Positions 18,271 to 27,727 of a stretch of DNA of 64,000 nt are shown in pieces. The first letter of the stretch is position 1. Each line of letters starts with the position of its first letter. The position numbers were made by a program, and so were the translations under genes. Under the pieces are notes generated by a model, which saw only the letters and a list, made by a program, of their open reading frames with translations, searched no databases and was not told the DNA's origin. Origin of the DNA: Rhodovulum sp. P5 (GTDB taxonomy: Bacteria; Pseudomonadota; Alphaproteobacteria; Rhodobacterales; Rhodobacteraceae); the NCBI RefSeq assembly GCF_002079305.1, contig NZ_CP015043.1, positions 1 through 64,000 of the forward strand, in the 5' to 3' direction.

Positions 18271-18308
18271 GAAAAGGCCCGCAGATTGACTGCGGGCCTT
18301 TCGTTTTT
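18271..18308 (+). terminator. Rho-independent terminator, probably bidirectional
   Basis: A 12-base stem (AAAGGCCCGCAG / CTGCGGGCCTTT) encloses a five-base loop and is followed by CG and five T. Reading the other strand, the stem is preceded by a run of A, so it can also end the convergent VPLPA-CTERM transcript. Confidence 0.85.
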
Positions 18309-18349
18309 CGATGGGATGACCGGGCTGTCCCCCGTGGGGGACAGGGTCG

Positions 18350-19060
18350 TCAGCTCTTGCGGCGCGACCGGGCCAGGCCGAGCCCGCCAAGGGCCCCAGC
18401 CAGAAGCAGCGCAGAGGCCGGCAGCGGAACCGATTCCACGGTGATCGAGTCCAGCGCGCCGTCAAAGGCGGTGTTGATCGACTCGATCTCGAAGACGAGC
18501 GCGCCGACATTGCTGAAATCGGCGGTGCCGGTGAACAGGTCGAAATACAGGTACGGGTCGAACCCGGGGGCCAGCGTTTCGGTGTAGGTCGAAACACCGC
18601 CGACCATGTCGTAGACCGTGATCGTCACGTCGGCCACGTCATCGGCGGCCACGACGTTGAAGAAGAAGTAGGTGTCCGACAGGCTGTTCCCGGCCAGAAG
18701 GTCGATACCGCCCAGACCGGTCGTGTTGACGCCCACCGCATCGCTGTCGAGCCCGTCATAGACAAGCACGCCAAGGCCGCTGGTGAAGGTGTTGTTCGAG
18801 AAGCTGGCATAGCCGCCCTCGACACGCAGGTCGGTGGTGTCGAGCGACGGGGGCGTCGTCGTCACATACATGTCGCGGTAGCCGCCGATCACCGTGCCGT
18901 CAGCGACTTCGGAGGAACTCACGAGGCCCGGGCTCGGGTTGGCGGAGACGCGCTGAGACGTCCCGTCGAAGTTGTCGATAATCGAAATCGTGGCGGCAGA
19001 GGCGCCGAACGGAACCAGAAGACCTGCGGCAAGCAGGAGTGATTTTGCTGAAAGAGTCAT
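18350..19060 (-). CDS. VPLPA-CTERM sorted exported protein
   Basis: A 236-residue secreted protein and the likely substrate of the XrtD exosortase at 22734. The signal peptide is KSLLLAAGLLVPFGASA. The mature part is rich in Asp, Thr, Gly and Val and predicted to be beta-sheet. The C-terminal tripartite sorting signal consists of VPLPAS, a hydrophobic stretch (ALLLAGALGGLGLA) and the basic end RSRRKS. VPLPA-CTERM signals are paired with exosortase D in known genomes. Start at ATG 19060 has GAGGG seven bases upstream; ATG 19066 is too close to that site. No catalytic domain is recognised. It may be a matrix or cell-surface protein held in the polysaccharide layer. Confidence 0.9.
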   Translation of the reverse strand: MTLSAKSLLLAAGLLVPFGASAATISIIDNFDGTSQRVSANPSPGLVSSSEVADGTVIGGYRDMYVTTTPPSLDTTDLRVEGGYASFSNNTFTSGLGVLVYDGLDSDAVGVNTTGLGGIDLLAGNSLSDTYFFFNVVAADDVADVTITVYDMVGGVSTYTETLAPGFDPYLYFDLFTGTADFSNVGALVFEIESINTAFDGALDSITVESVPLPASALLLAGALGGLGLARSRRKS

Positions 19061-19609
19061 GTCCATACCCTCGGATAAAGATTGCTTAACCGTAGACCAT
19101 ATTCCGCCGCCCGATTCAATTCACTTCACGGACACAGAACGTTCTTGTTTCTGCCTCAGGTGGAATCCGGCGTAATTTTGCCTCAGTTCCGGCCGCGACC
19201 CGGCCTTTGGGGCCCCCCAGACGGGTCTTGCGGCCCGCCAGACCCCGATCCGCGCCCGCCCAGACCCCGAAGAAGGCGCCGAGATCGGGCCTCGCCCCGG
19301 TGAGTCGCAAGATTGTTCGGCGTGATTCCCCGCCCCCGCATCGACAGGGCCAGCCCGGTTCAGGCCCGGTCCGGGGGCGTCTGCGCCCCGGGCCGCGCCG
19401 AAGATCGGCGGGTGACGAATGACAGGCCCGATGCGCGTGGAGCCCATGTTTTGACGCCAGAAGATGGGGTTTGGCGGAATGTAGCCGACAAAATCGGGTA
19501 CAAAGGGGAAACGTCCCACTATTTTAGTCGAAAATTAATAAAGGTTAACAGGGCTTGGTTGACTCGCGGCCTGTTCAGATGGTTTCCCTTTTCAACAAGA
19601 GAAGGGCCG
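19061..19609. promoter_or_regulatory. Divergent region upstream of the VPLPA-CTERM and beta-helix genes
   Basis: A 549-base gap. A GC-rich part holds two near-identical copies of CCCGCCAGACCCCGA (19234-19248 and, with one extra C, about 19255-19270). An AT-rich part (19480-19600, with GAAAATTAATAAAGGTTAACA) lies just before the beta-helix gene and is the likely promoter and leader. No small gene can be supported. Confidence 0.45.
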
Positions 19610-22600
19610 ATGGCAACCACAACCATCGGAGATTGGAACTCTAGAGGGTGTTTTACTGTGAGTTACGAACGAGATACACTTTCCTCTGATGCGATAGTAT
19701 ATCAACTTTCCGTTCTGGAAGGCAAGGACTTCGAAACGATTTTCGGGCCTGCACAGCCCCTGCCCCAGTCGATCGTCGATTCGATTTCGCCGGTGGCGGG
19801 GCTGGATGAGGAAAGCCCGTTCGAGTTGATCGGCGACACCCTGACCCCGACGCTCGAGACCGTGCCGGACGAAGAGGATCCGGCCGAGGACAGCGCCGAC
19901 ACGCCGGCCGAGGACGCCGAAGATCAGGCGGTTTCGCCATCGGCAGAGGCGGCCAGCGTCGATCTGCAACTGGACGCGGCGGTCGAAGAGGCGCTGCCCG
20001 TGGCGGTTGCCCCGGCGGGGCTGGCCACGCTGACGGACAGTGCCGAACTCGACGCCGCCGATGTCACCTTCGAGGCGCTGTCGGGGCGGGTGACGACCCT
20101 TGAACTGCCCCAGTCGGATATCGCCGATGTCACGGTGCTTGCGCTGCCGGAATACGGCAACCTCACCGTCAACCCCGACAACTCCCTCGCGCTGGTGCTG
20201 ACCGGGACGACCGCCACGGACGATCTTGTCGCGACGGTCGAGGTGACCTACCGGGACGGCAGCAGCGAAGTGATCGACCTGGGCATCGATGTCGAGGCCG
20301 GCCCGCAGGACGGCGGCTGGGGGCTGGGCGAGACCTATATGCTGGCCACCGACGAAGACGACAACGTCATCGTGGAAGCGGGGGAAAATCACCGCAAGAT
20401 CTACGTGTCGGGCAGCGAGGACGCGTTGAGCCTGGAGGACATCGCAGAGCTTGAAAACATACCGGTGGAGTCGGTCAACGCGTGGTTCCTGCGGCAGCAT
20501 CCCGAATACGGCGCGTCGGCCACGATGGCGCTGGACCAGGAGGCCGGGCGCCTGGTCTGGGAGACCTATACCGATCCGACGCATTACGATACGGCATCGC
20601 ACTGGCTGCTTTTCGAATGCGGCTATGAATATGACGACATGGGCGACCTGCTGAACCGGACCGTCGAGGGGGAATCCCCCCTCCATCCGCTCTATATCGG
20701 GTCCTACGGAACGGGGGACGACCCGGTCCTGACCAGCCCGATCAACGGGTTGAACGGGCCGGTGACCAACCTGGTCATCCAGGGCATTTCCGCCCCCGTC
20801 ACCATCTTGACGGGCGAAAACGTCCTGCTCGACGATGTGTGGTTCGACGGCGTATCGCTGACCGTGCAGAATGTCGACGGCTTCACCTTGCGCAATTCCG
20901 GGATCGTCGATGTCGTGGACACCGACCCCGCGCTTGGCGATACGTGGGATGCCTATGACGACCGCATCAGCGGCCTGTTCATCTACGGCAGCAGCGGCAT
21001 CCTGCTGGAGAACAACTTCTTCGACCATAACGGTTGGGAAGACGGCTATGACGTCTCGGGCTCGGCCGAGTACGGGCAACCGCCGAGCATGTACAGCCAC
21101 AACATATATATCCAGTTCAACTGTTCCGACGTGACCTTCCGCGACAACATCGTGATGCGCGCGGCCGCCAACGGGGCGCAGATCCGCTCTGGCGGGTTCA
21201 TCGAGGACAATGTCTTCATCGACAACAATATCGGTCTTCTGATCGGTGGCGGGACCGGCGGGACCGAGGGCAACTACACGCTGTTCACCGACAACCTGAT
21301 CACCTCGGGGGCCCATAAATACGCCGAGGTCGCAACCGGCGGCCTGACCGCGGGCGTGGGCAATCTCGGCACGCTCGGGACCTTCCTCGACAACATCATC
21401 ACCCACCTGGCCGATCCCAACAATGCCGAGGAATTCGCCGAGCGCCTGGCCAGCAATGCGGCGATCATCAACAATGGCGGCACGCTCTATTATGACGACA
21501 CGATCGTCCATAACTGGGTCGGGTCGTATCTGTATGATGAGGACAGCCGGACGGCGCGGGACGTCAACACCGAGGACCTCGATCTCGAACTGCTGGATTC
21601 CACGACGATCCAGCTGTTCACCGCGGCCCTGCTGGATCTGTACCCCGCCGCGATTTCCGACCTGGCCGACGCCCTGAAGGCGGCCGCGGCCGAGGGCAGC
21701 CATCTCGATCTCACCGATGCCGACACGATCATCGACTATTTCCAGTCCGGCTTCGGCCTCGACGGGGTGTCCGATACCATCCAGACCCGGCAGGTACACG
21801 TCTTCGTCCCGAACGATCTGGGCGAGGGCATGCGCTGGGACAACCGCCTGAACTGGAGCACCGAGGTCGTGCCGGAGGACGGCGACAGCATCCGCCTGAA
21901 CGGCAACTGGGTGATCTATTCCGGCACGACCCATGACGTTTCATGGTTCGATTTCGGATCGGGGGGGCGGCTTTATGTCGGGCAGGGACTGCTTGAACTG
22001 GACAAGTCCCCCGTGGTCGGGTCGGCCGGCGCCGTCATCGAGGTCTCCAATGCCGGGCAGCTTTTCGTGAACGGCTACTGGGATGCGGACCTTCTGGAGA
22101 TCGACGTCTCGGGCGGGCGCTTCGTCAACACCAGCGTCTTCAAGGGCGGCACCGATATCACCGTCAGCGGCGGCGAGACGGTCCTGGCCACCTTTGCCGG
22201 CAGCATGTGGATCCAGGACGGGCACGAACTGCGCATCGTCGGGTCGGACGCCAAGGTCGGCTTCGACGGCGAGGGCGAGGTCCGGGCCTATCTGAATATC
22301 GATGACGGGGCCGTTCTGGCCTTCGAAAGCGACGAACTCGGGTTCTCGGCGATCCAGGAGTTCGACAGCGGGCACTGGGACGATGCCAGCTATGACAAGC
22401 CGTCGGTGGTCGAACTGGCCGGCGTTCTGGAAATCGACCTGTCGGCCTATGACAGCGGCGCGGCCCGGCACATGCTGATCGATGTCGACGTTCTGTGGGG
22501 CGCCCCCGACAGCGTCGAGTTCACGGGGCTGGACGACTCCCTGGACGCCATCGTCATCCTCGACCATTCCGCGGACGAAATGTATCTCGTCCTGCTCGAT

Positions 22601-22636
22601 GGCAGCGGGCAGACCGCGTTCATGGAACTGGGCTGA
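19610..22636 (+). CDS. Large right-handed beta-helix protein without signal peptide
   Basis: A 1008-residue, very acidic protein. An N-terminal region with an Asp/Glu/Ala-rich linker (about residues 80-130) is followed by a small beta domain. A parallel beta-helix comes next, visible as repeated short strands such as NVLLDDVWFDGVSL, GFTLRNSGIVDV, GILLENNFFDHNGW and VTFRDNIVMRAA. This is the pattern of polysaccharide lyases and tailspike-like proteins. A second strand-rich domain ends the protein. No signal peptide, RTX repeats or CTERM signal are seen, so its export route is unclear. The start ATG 19610 follows GAAGGG. It probably binds or cuts the polymer made here. The first 100 bases are lower in GC than the rest. 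Confidence 0.72.
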   Translation: MATTTIGDWNSRGCFTVSYERDTLSSDAIVYQLSVLEGKDFETIFGPAQPLPQSIVDSISPVAGLDEESPFELIGDTLTPTLETVPDEEDPAEDSADTPAEDAEDQAVSPSAEAASVDLQLDAAVEEALPVAVAPAGLATLTDSAELDAADVTFEALSGRVTTLELPQSDIADVTVLALPEYGNLTVNPDNSLALVLTGTTATDDLVATVEVTYRDGSSEVIDLGIDVEAGPQDGGWGLGETYMLATDEDDNVIVEAGENHRKIYVSGSEDALSLEDIAELENIPVESVNAWFLRQHPEYGASATMALDQEAGRLVWETYTDPTHYDTASHWLLFECGYEYDDMGDLLNRTVEGESPLHPLYIGSYGTGDDPVLTSPINGLNGPVTNLVIQGISAPVTILTGENVLLDDVWFDGVSLTVQNVDGFTLRNSGIVDVVDTDPALGDTWDAYDDRISGLFIYGSSGILLENNFFDHNGWEDGYDVSGSAEYGQPPSMYSHNIYIQFNCSDVTFRDNIVMRAAANGAQIRSGGFIEDNVFIDNNIGLLIGGGTGGTEGNYTLFTDNLITSGAHKYAEVATGGLTAGVGNLGTLGTFLDNIITHLADPNNAEEFAERLASNAAIINNGGTLYYDDTIVHNWVGSYLYDEDSRTARDVNTEDLDLELLDSTTIQLFTAALLDLYPAAISDLADALKAAAAEGSHLDLTDADTIIDYFQSGFGLDGVSDTIQTRQVHVFVPNDLGEGMRWDNRLNWSTEVVPEDGDSIRLNGNWVIYSGTTHDVSWFDFGSGGRLYVGQGLLELDKSPVVGSAGAVIEVSNAGQLFVNGYWDADLLEIDVSGGRFVNTSVFKGGTDITVSGGETVLATFAGSMWIQDGHELRIVGSDAKVGFDGEGEVRAYLNIDDGAVLAFESDELGFSAIQEFDSGHWDDASYDKPSVVELAGVLEIDLSAYDSGAARHMLIDVDVLWGAPDSVEFTGLDDSLDAIVILDHSADEMYLVLLDGSGQTAFMELG

Positions 22637-22645
22637 ACGCAGCCC

Positions 22646-22691
22646 CGAAGGCGGGCGCCTTCGATCTTCCGGCACGGGATGTCCGTGCCGG
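22646..22691. terminator. Two stem-loops between convergent genes
   Basis: CGAAGGCG-GG-CGCCTTCG (22646-22663) and CCGGCACGG-GATGT-CCGTGCCGG (22669-22691) lie between the convergent beta-helix and xrtD genes. Neither has a T run, but the second is a strong stem. Together they may terminate both transcripts. Confidence 0.5.
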
Positions 22692-22733
22692 TTGCGGCGC
22701 CCCCTGCCCCGGGCCGCTTGCGCGTCGGCGCCG

Positions 22734-24338
22734 TTACTCGTCGGGGATGAACCTCGGCAGGGGTTCGTTCAGGGCGCGCAGCACCTCCATCAGGCGGGCC
22801 TCGGCGGTGTCATTGTCTTCGCCGCGGCCGATCAGCGTGGTCAGCCGGATCAGGGCCCCGTCGGTCCGCCCGGTTCTTACCCCGTCGATCATCAGCCAGA
22901 ACTTGGCGGCGTAGTCGAGCGCGATGCGGCGGTCCTTCTGCTGGAACCAGTAATAGGCCATCATGCGCACCTCACCCTTCTGGATGATCGCGCGGTTGAT
23001 GTTGAAGGGGGTGTCGCTGCCAAGCGCCTCGGCGACGTCGGTGCGTTCCAGCCAGGCGATTTCCCAGCCCGCCCCGGGCAGGCAGACCTCGGGGGAGTGC
23101 ACGCCGCCATGGCTCTGGTCCTCGTACCAGGCCATGAACAGGCTGACCGGGGTCGGGGCGCCGCTGCGGACCAGCGTGACATCGTGATAGTCGTCCGCCC
23201 CCAGGCCTTCCTCGATATTGGGGGACAGGATCCGGCGCGGCCCGGACTGGTGCCAGTCGCCCAGTTGCCGCGGGAACAGGACAAAGCTTTCCCGCTCGGG
23301 CACGACGCTGCCGCGGTCGGGCAGCACCTTGAGCGAGCCTGCGGCCATCAGCACGACCAGCGCGGCGGTGATCAGCGCCGCCGACGGGCGGACATGGCGC
23401 AGCCGCATGAATTGCGGGGCCAGCCCGTGGGAGTCGAGATCCAGCGCCTCGGCCAGGGACATCTTGCTGGGATGCAGGAACAGCATCAGCCGCGCCATCC
23501 CGAACAGGATGATGATGGAGCACAGGAAGATCACCCAGCCCTCGAAGAAGTGGGAGAAGCCTTCCAGCCAGTCGAGCCCGTAGACCTGCACGATGATGCC
23601 CGCCAGCGCGATCCGGACCGAGTTCATGAAGATCGCGATCGGCACTGCCGAGACCAAGAGGATCGCCTTGTGCCATTTCGGCCCCTGATAGAGCACCGCG
23701 AAGATGTAGGAGAAGCTGAGGATCGGGAACATGTAGCGCAGCCCCGAACAGGCCTCGGCCACATGCATCTTGGTCACGCCCAGATCGATGATGTTGCCTT
23801 CCAGGAAGACCGGCACCGACAGAAGCTTCAGGAACCACACCCCCAGTTCGGAGGAGAAGAACTGCAGATGGGTGGAGACCTTGTAATAGATCGTCCCCGG
23901 CAGCGGCAGCATGTAGACCAGATGCAGCACCGGCGGCCAGAAATTCCGCCCGGTCTGCCAGCCGAAGCTGATCAGCAGGATGCCGCCCACCCACAGGATC
24001 AGGCCATAGGCGACGAAATCGGGAATGCCGCTGAACGCCCCCAGCGTGCCCAGAAGCAGGGCAAAGACGATCAGGGTCATCCCCGGCCAGCGGTCCGATT
24101 TCGGCCCCGGCTGCGGCGGGTACTGTTTCAGCTCGCGCAGGAACATCAGCCCCGACAGCACCGGGATCAGGGGGCCGTGGCTGTATTCGGGGCGCTGCCA
24201 GGCATGCAGCATCGCCGCGATGCCTTCCCAGAAGAAGATCCCCGCCCCCGCAATGGCCACGAGAAGCCAGACCAGTCCCCAGTTGAGAGCCAGTCCCGAT
24301 TGTGAACGCTGCGAGGATCCCGGGATGCTGATAGCCAT
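22734..24338 (-). CDS. xrtD: Exosortase D with fused EpsI domain (XrtD)
   Basis: A 534-residue membrane enzyme. Its N-terminal two thirds form the exosortase: about eight membrane helices with Cys197 in EACSGLRYMFP, Arg242 in MNSVRIALAG and His263 in FSHFFEGW, the invariant triad. The last third is an EpsI domain (LFPRQLGDWHQ...VSLFMAWYEDQSHGGVHSPEVCLPGAGW). This fusion is the form known for exosortase D, which cuts VPLPA-CTERM signals. Its only visible substrate here is the protein at 18350. The enzyme is thought to cut the substrate after Sec export and transfer it to an unknown acceptor. ATG 24338, with AGGAAG six bases before it, is preferred to ATG 24365. Confidence 0.9.
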   Translation of the reverse strand: MAISIPGSSQRSQSGLALNWGLVWLLVAIAGAGIFFWEGIAAMLHAWQRPEYSHGPLIPVLSGLMFLRELKQYPPQPGPKSDRWPGMTLIVFALLLGTLGAFSGIPDFVAYGLILWVGGILLISFGWQTGRNFWPPVLHLVYMLPLPGTIYYKVSTHLQFFSSELGVWFLKLLSVPVFLEGNIIDLGVTKMHVAEACSGLRYMFPILSFSYIFAVLYQGPKWHKAILLVSAVPIAIFMNSVRIALAGIIVQVYGLDWLEGFSHFFEGWVIFLCSIIILFGMARLMLFLHPSKMSLAEALDLDSHGLAPQFMRLRHVRPSAALITAALVVLMAAGSLKVLPDRGSVVPERESFVLFPRQLGDWHQSGPRRILSPNIEEGLGADDYHDVTLVRSGAPTPVSLFMAWYEDQSHGGVHSPEVCLPGAGWEIAWLERTDVAEALGSDTPFNINRAIIQKGEVRMMAYYWFQQKDRRIALDYAAKFWLMIDGVRTGRTDGALIRLTTLIGRGEDNDTAEARLMEVLRALNEPLPRFIPDE

Positions 24339-24608
24339 GAAATCTTCCTGGAAAATACGATTCATACCAGTCCCGCAGCTATGCCAGATCGGCCGTGAAA
24401 GAGCTATCCGGTAGGGCGATTGCTGACCTAAATTTTACATTTCAGGGTATTTCCGGCGGGCCGCCGGAAACAAACCGCCCTGAAAACGGCCTTCGTTTCA
24501 GCCGCGGCGGGCAGTCCCGGCCGGCGGCGATCACGGCTTGACCTGTTCCGGCTTTCCCGGCTTTGTAGCGGTGAAATTCGATTCCTCGCACAACTTTCGG
24601 TTTTTCAT
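24339..24608. promoter_or_regulatory. Divergent gap between xrtD and the methyltransferase gene
   Basis: 270 bases between two divergent genes, with an AT-richer stretch around 24420-24455 (CTAAATTTTACATTTC). It must hold promoters for both sides. No clear paired -35/-10 was chosen. Confidence 0.4.
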
Positions 24609-25370
24609 ATGCCCCAGTCGACGACCTCTGTTTCGTACAAGGAATTCAGCCGGGTCTATGCCGAAAGCATCCAGGGGCGGACCTTTGTCGAGGACCTGTC
24701 CTACTACAAAGCCTGCAAGCCCCGCTTCTGGGAAGCGTTCCGCCGGATCGACGCGCTGGGGCTGCCGCCCGGCAGCAAGGTGCTCGATATCGGGGGCGGG
24801 ATCATGGCGGTTCTGGCCGCGCGCCTGCTTGGCTTCGATGCGATGGTGGGCGATGTCAACGAACGGGCCCGCGCCGATGTCGAGGAGCTTGGCCTGGGCT
24901 TCGTCATCTTCGACCTGTTCTCGGACGGGGCGCCGCCGGTGACGGGGCTTGACCTTGTCATCCTGACCGAGGTGATCGAGCATATCCCCCAGCCGCCCTA
25001 TCTGGTGCTGCAGCGGATCGCCAAGCTGATCGCCCCCGGCGGGCGGCTGTTTCTGACCACGCCCAACGGGCACCGGATCCGCAACATCCTCTACATGATG
25101 GCGGGCAAGGAAATCCTCGGCATCTACCGCTATCCCGAACCGGGAATGGCGCTTGGCCACCAGCATGAATACACGATGAAGCAGATGCTGTGGCAGGCCG
25201 GGCATGCCGGGTTCGAGGTCGAACTGGCAGAGTATTACGAGGACGGGTTCAAGGGCGCGACCCTGCCCGCCCGGATCGCCTGGATGGTGGTCAAGCCGCT
25301 GTCGCGAATCCCGCGCCTGCGCAACAGCATGGTCATGGTGCTGCGCCGCCCCGCCGGAGACGGCGCGTGA
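24609..25370 (+). CDS. Class I SAM-dependent methyltransferase
   Basis: A 253-residue protein with motif I KVLDIGGGIMAVLAARLLG, the acidic residue of motif II in MVGDVNERA, and LVILTEVIEHIPQPPYLVLQRIAKLIAPGG as motifs III-IV, the pattern of UbiG/COQ5-like small-molecule methyltransferases. It leads a run of transferases (MT, GT4, GT2) and may methylate a sugar of the repeat unit or cap a chain. No good ribosome site precedes the ATG; the reading frame opens just upstream. Its stop overlaps the GTG of the next gene (GTGA at 25367-25370). Confidence 0.85.
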   Translation: MPQSTTSVSYKEFSRVYAESIQGRTFVEDLSYYKACKPRFWEAFRRIDALGLPPGSKVLDIGGGIMAVLAARLLGFDAMVGDVNERARADVEELGLGFVIFDLFSDGAPPVTGLDLVILTEVIEHIPQPPYLVLQRIAKLIAPGGRLFLTTPNGHRIRNILYMMAGKEILGIYRYPEPGMALGHQHEYTMKQMLWQAGHAGFEVELAEYYEDGFKGATLPARIAWMVVKPLSRIPRLRNSMVMVLRRPAGDGA

Positions 25371-26665
25371 CCGAAACACCCCGCCCGCGGGTTCTGGTCA
25401 TCGCCGAAGCGGCCAATCCCGAATGGGTCAGCGTGCCGCTTGTCGGCTGGTCGCTGGCCGCGGCCCTGCGGCAGGTGGCCGATGTGCATATCGTCACGCA
25501 AATCCGCAACCGCGATGCGTTCCTGCGCGCAGGCCTGGTCGAGGGGCAGGATTTCACCGCGATCGACAGCGACGCGGTCGCCCGCCCGTTCTGGCGCCTG
25601 GCCAAGCTGCTGCGCGGGGGCACGGGCACGGGCTGGACGATCAACACCGCGATGGCCAGCCTGTCCTATTTCTATTTCGAACATCTGCTGTGGCGCCGGT
25701 TCGGCCCCGATATCGGGGCGGGGCGCTATGACATCGTGCACCGGGTGACGCCGCTGGGGCCGACCTCGGTCTCGCCGGTGGCCGCGAAATGCGCCGCGGC
25801 CGGCGTGCCCTTCGTGATGGGGCCGATCAATGGCGGCGTGCCCTGGCCGGCCGGGTTCGATGCCGAACGCCGGCGAGAGCGGGAATGGCTGTCCTATGTG
25901 CGGGGCATCTACAAGATGCTGCCGGGGCGGCGGCGGATGCTGCGCGCGGCGGCGGCGATCATCGCGGGCTCGCACCACACCGCCGGCGAATATCCCCGCG
26001 CCTGCCGCGACCGCATCGTCTATATCCCCGAGAACGCGATCGCGCCGGAACGGTTCAACCTTGTGGCCGAACAGCGGCCGGACGGCCCGCTGCGGGGCTG
26101 TTTCATCGGCCGGCTGGTCCCCTACAAGGGCCCCGACATGGCGCTGGAGGCCGCCTTGCCGCTTCTGGCCGCGGGGCACATGACGCTCGACATCATCGGC
26201 GACGGCCCCCTGCGCCAAGGCCTGGAAGACATGGTCCGCGACAACGGGCTGGACGGCGCCGTCACCTTCCACGGCAACCTGCCCCATACCGAGGTGCAGA
26301 AGGTCGCCGTGCAATCGCACCTTCTGGTGTTTCCCTCGATCCGCGAATTCGGCGGCGGCGTGGTGCTGGAAGCGATGGCACTGGGGGTGGTCCCGGTCGT
26401 GGCCGACTATGCCGGGCCCGGCGAACTGGTGACCGACGACACCGGGATCCGGATCCCCATCGCCACGCGGGCCGAGACCGTCTCGCGGTTCCGCGACCGG
26501 CTGGAGGCGCTGGCCCGCGACCGCACCGCCCTGCCCGCGATGGCCGCGGCCGCCCGCGCCCGGATCGCGTCGCATTTCACATGGGCCCGCAAGGCCGAAC
26601 AGGTGTGCAAGGTCTATGACTGGGTGCTGTCGGGGCGCCCGGCCCCGCCGCCGCGTTTCTTCTGA
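25367..26665 (+). CDS. GT4-type glycosyltransferase
   Basis: 432 residues, with an N-terminal RVLVIAEAANPEWVSVPLVGWSLA domain and a C-terminal donor-binding domain (FIGRLVPYKGPDMALEAA, IIGDGPLRQGLEDM, FPSIREFGGGVVLEAMALG). The acidic pair of the EX7E motif (E in REFGGGVVLEA) is present. It should add a sugar to the growing repeat unit in the cytoplasm. The GTG start overlaps the previous stop and has GGAG eight bases upstream. A longer frame upstream lies inside the methyltransferase gene and is rejected. Confidence 0.87.
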   Translation: MTETPRPRVLVIAEAANPEWVSVPLVGWSLAAALRQVADVHIVTQIRNRDAFLRAGLVEGQDFTAIDSDAVARPFWRLAKLLRGGTGTGWTINTAMASLSYFYFEHLLWRRFGPDIGAGRYDIVHRVTPLGPTSVSPVAAKCAAAGVPFVMGPINGGVPWPAGFDAERRREREWLSYVRGIYKMLPGRRRMLRAAAAIIAGSHHTAGEYPRACRDRIVYIPENAIAPERFNLVAEQRPDGPLRGCFIGRLVPYKGPDMALEAALPLLAAGHMTLDIIGDGPLRQGLEDMVRDNGLDGAVTFHGNLPHTEVQKVAVQSHLLVFPSIREFGGGVVLEAMALGVVPVVADYAGPGELVTDDTGIRIPIATRAETVSRFRDRLEALARDRTALPAMAAAARARIASHFTWARKAEQVCKVYDWVLSGRPAPPPRFF

Positions 26666-26731
26666 CCCCGCGGGGGCCAGGGGGATTTTTAATCATGCCC
26701 GGCCGTGCCGCTTGTCAGAAGGGATGTGCTC

Positions 26732-27688
26732 ATGCAGAACCGCGCCATGACCCAGTCCGCCCCCGCCCCGCGCGCCTATGTCGTCGTCTCGCCCTGCCGG
26801 AACGAGGCGCAGTACATGCGCCGCACCCTTGACAGCATGGTCGCCCAGACCGAACGCCCCGCGAAATGGGTGATCGTCGATGACGGTTCCACCGACGCCA
26901 CGCCCGACATCCTGGCCGAATATGCCGCCCGGCATGACTGGATTTCCGTCGTGCAGAAACCCGACCGCGGCCACCGGGCCGTCGGCCCCGGCGTGATCGA
27001 GGCGTTCTATGCCGGGCTCGAAACCGTGTCGCTGGACGACTATGCCTATCTCTGCAAGCTCGACCTCGATCTGGATCTGCCGCCGCGCTATTTCGAGATC
27101 CTGATGGACCGGATGGAGGCCAATCCCCGGATCGGCACCTGTTCGGGCAAGGCCTATATGCGCGTCGAGGACGGCAGGCTTGTCAGCGAAGAGATCTCGA
27201 ACGAATTCTCGCTGGGCATGACCAAGTTCTTCTCGGTCGCCTGTTTCCGCCAGATCGGCGGGTTCGTGCACGAGGTGATGTGGGATGCCATCGACTGCCA
27301 CACCGCGCGGATGAAGGGCTGGACCCCGGTCAGCTGGGACGACCCCGAATTGCGCTTCGAACATCTGCGGCCCATGGGGTCGAGCCAGAAAAGCATCTTC
27401 ACCGGGCGCCGGCGCCACGGCTTCGGGCAATATTACATGGGCACCGATCCGCTGTTCCTGATCGCCTCGGCGATCAACAAGTCGCGCCAGCGGCCCTATG
27501 TGCTGGGCGGGCTGGCCATCCTGCAGGGCTATTTCGGGGCGATGCTGCGCGGGGCGGCCCGCCATGACGACCCCGAGCTTACGGCGTTCATCCGTGCCTA
27601 TCAGCGCCGCGCGCTGGTGCAGGGCAAGACCCGCGCCGTCGCCGCGATCGAGGCCGAGCGCGCCCCCGCCTGGTCCCCGGCGGGCTGA
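26732..27688 (+). CDS. GT2-type glycosyltransferase
   Basis: 318 residues with a GT-A fold start (AYVVVSPCRNEAQYMRRTLDSMVAQ), the WVIVDDGSTD nucleotide-sugar site and an aspartate cluster KLDLDLDLP in the place of the DXD motif. It has no membrane segments in the first 200 residues. It follows the GT4 gene by 66 bases and probably belongs to the same transcript. ATG 26732 has AAGGGA nine bases upstream; the frame opens a little earlier, at 26705, without a site. Confidence 0.86.
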   Translation: MQNRAMTQSAPAPRAYVVVSPCRNEAQYMRRTLDSMVAQTERPAKWVIVDDGSTDATPDILAEYAARHDWISVVQKPDRGHRAVGPGVIEAFYAGLETVSLDDYAYLCKLDLDLDLPPRYFEILMDRMEANPRIGTCSGKAYMRVEDGRLVSEEISNEFSLGMTKFFSVACFRQIGGFVHEVMWDAIDCHTARMKGWTPVSWDDPELRFEHLRPMGSSQKSIFTGRRRHGFGQYYMGTDPLFLIASAINKSRQRPYVLGGLAILQGYFGAMLRGAARHDDPELTAFIRAYQRRALVQGKTRAVAAIEAERAPAWSPAG

Positions 27689-27716
27689 GACCGGCCGCGC
27701 GAAAGGCGGGCCGGTC
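27689..27716. terminator. Stem-loop between convergent genes
   Basis: GACCGGCC and GGCCGGTC are perfect 8-base arms around a 12-base loop, placed exactly between the ends of two convergent genes. No T run follows, so this is a weak or bidirectional terminator. Confidence 0.5.
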
Positions 27717-27727
27717 CCGGCGCCCCC

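Noticed and set aside
19313..19609. A 99-codon N-terminal extension of the beta-helix protein
   Set aside because: The extension is Arg/Gly-rich without a signal peptide, and a good ribosome site precedes ATG 19610.
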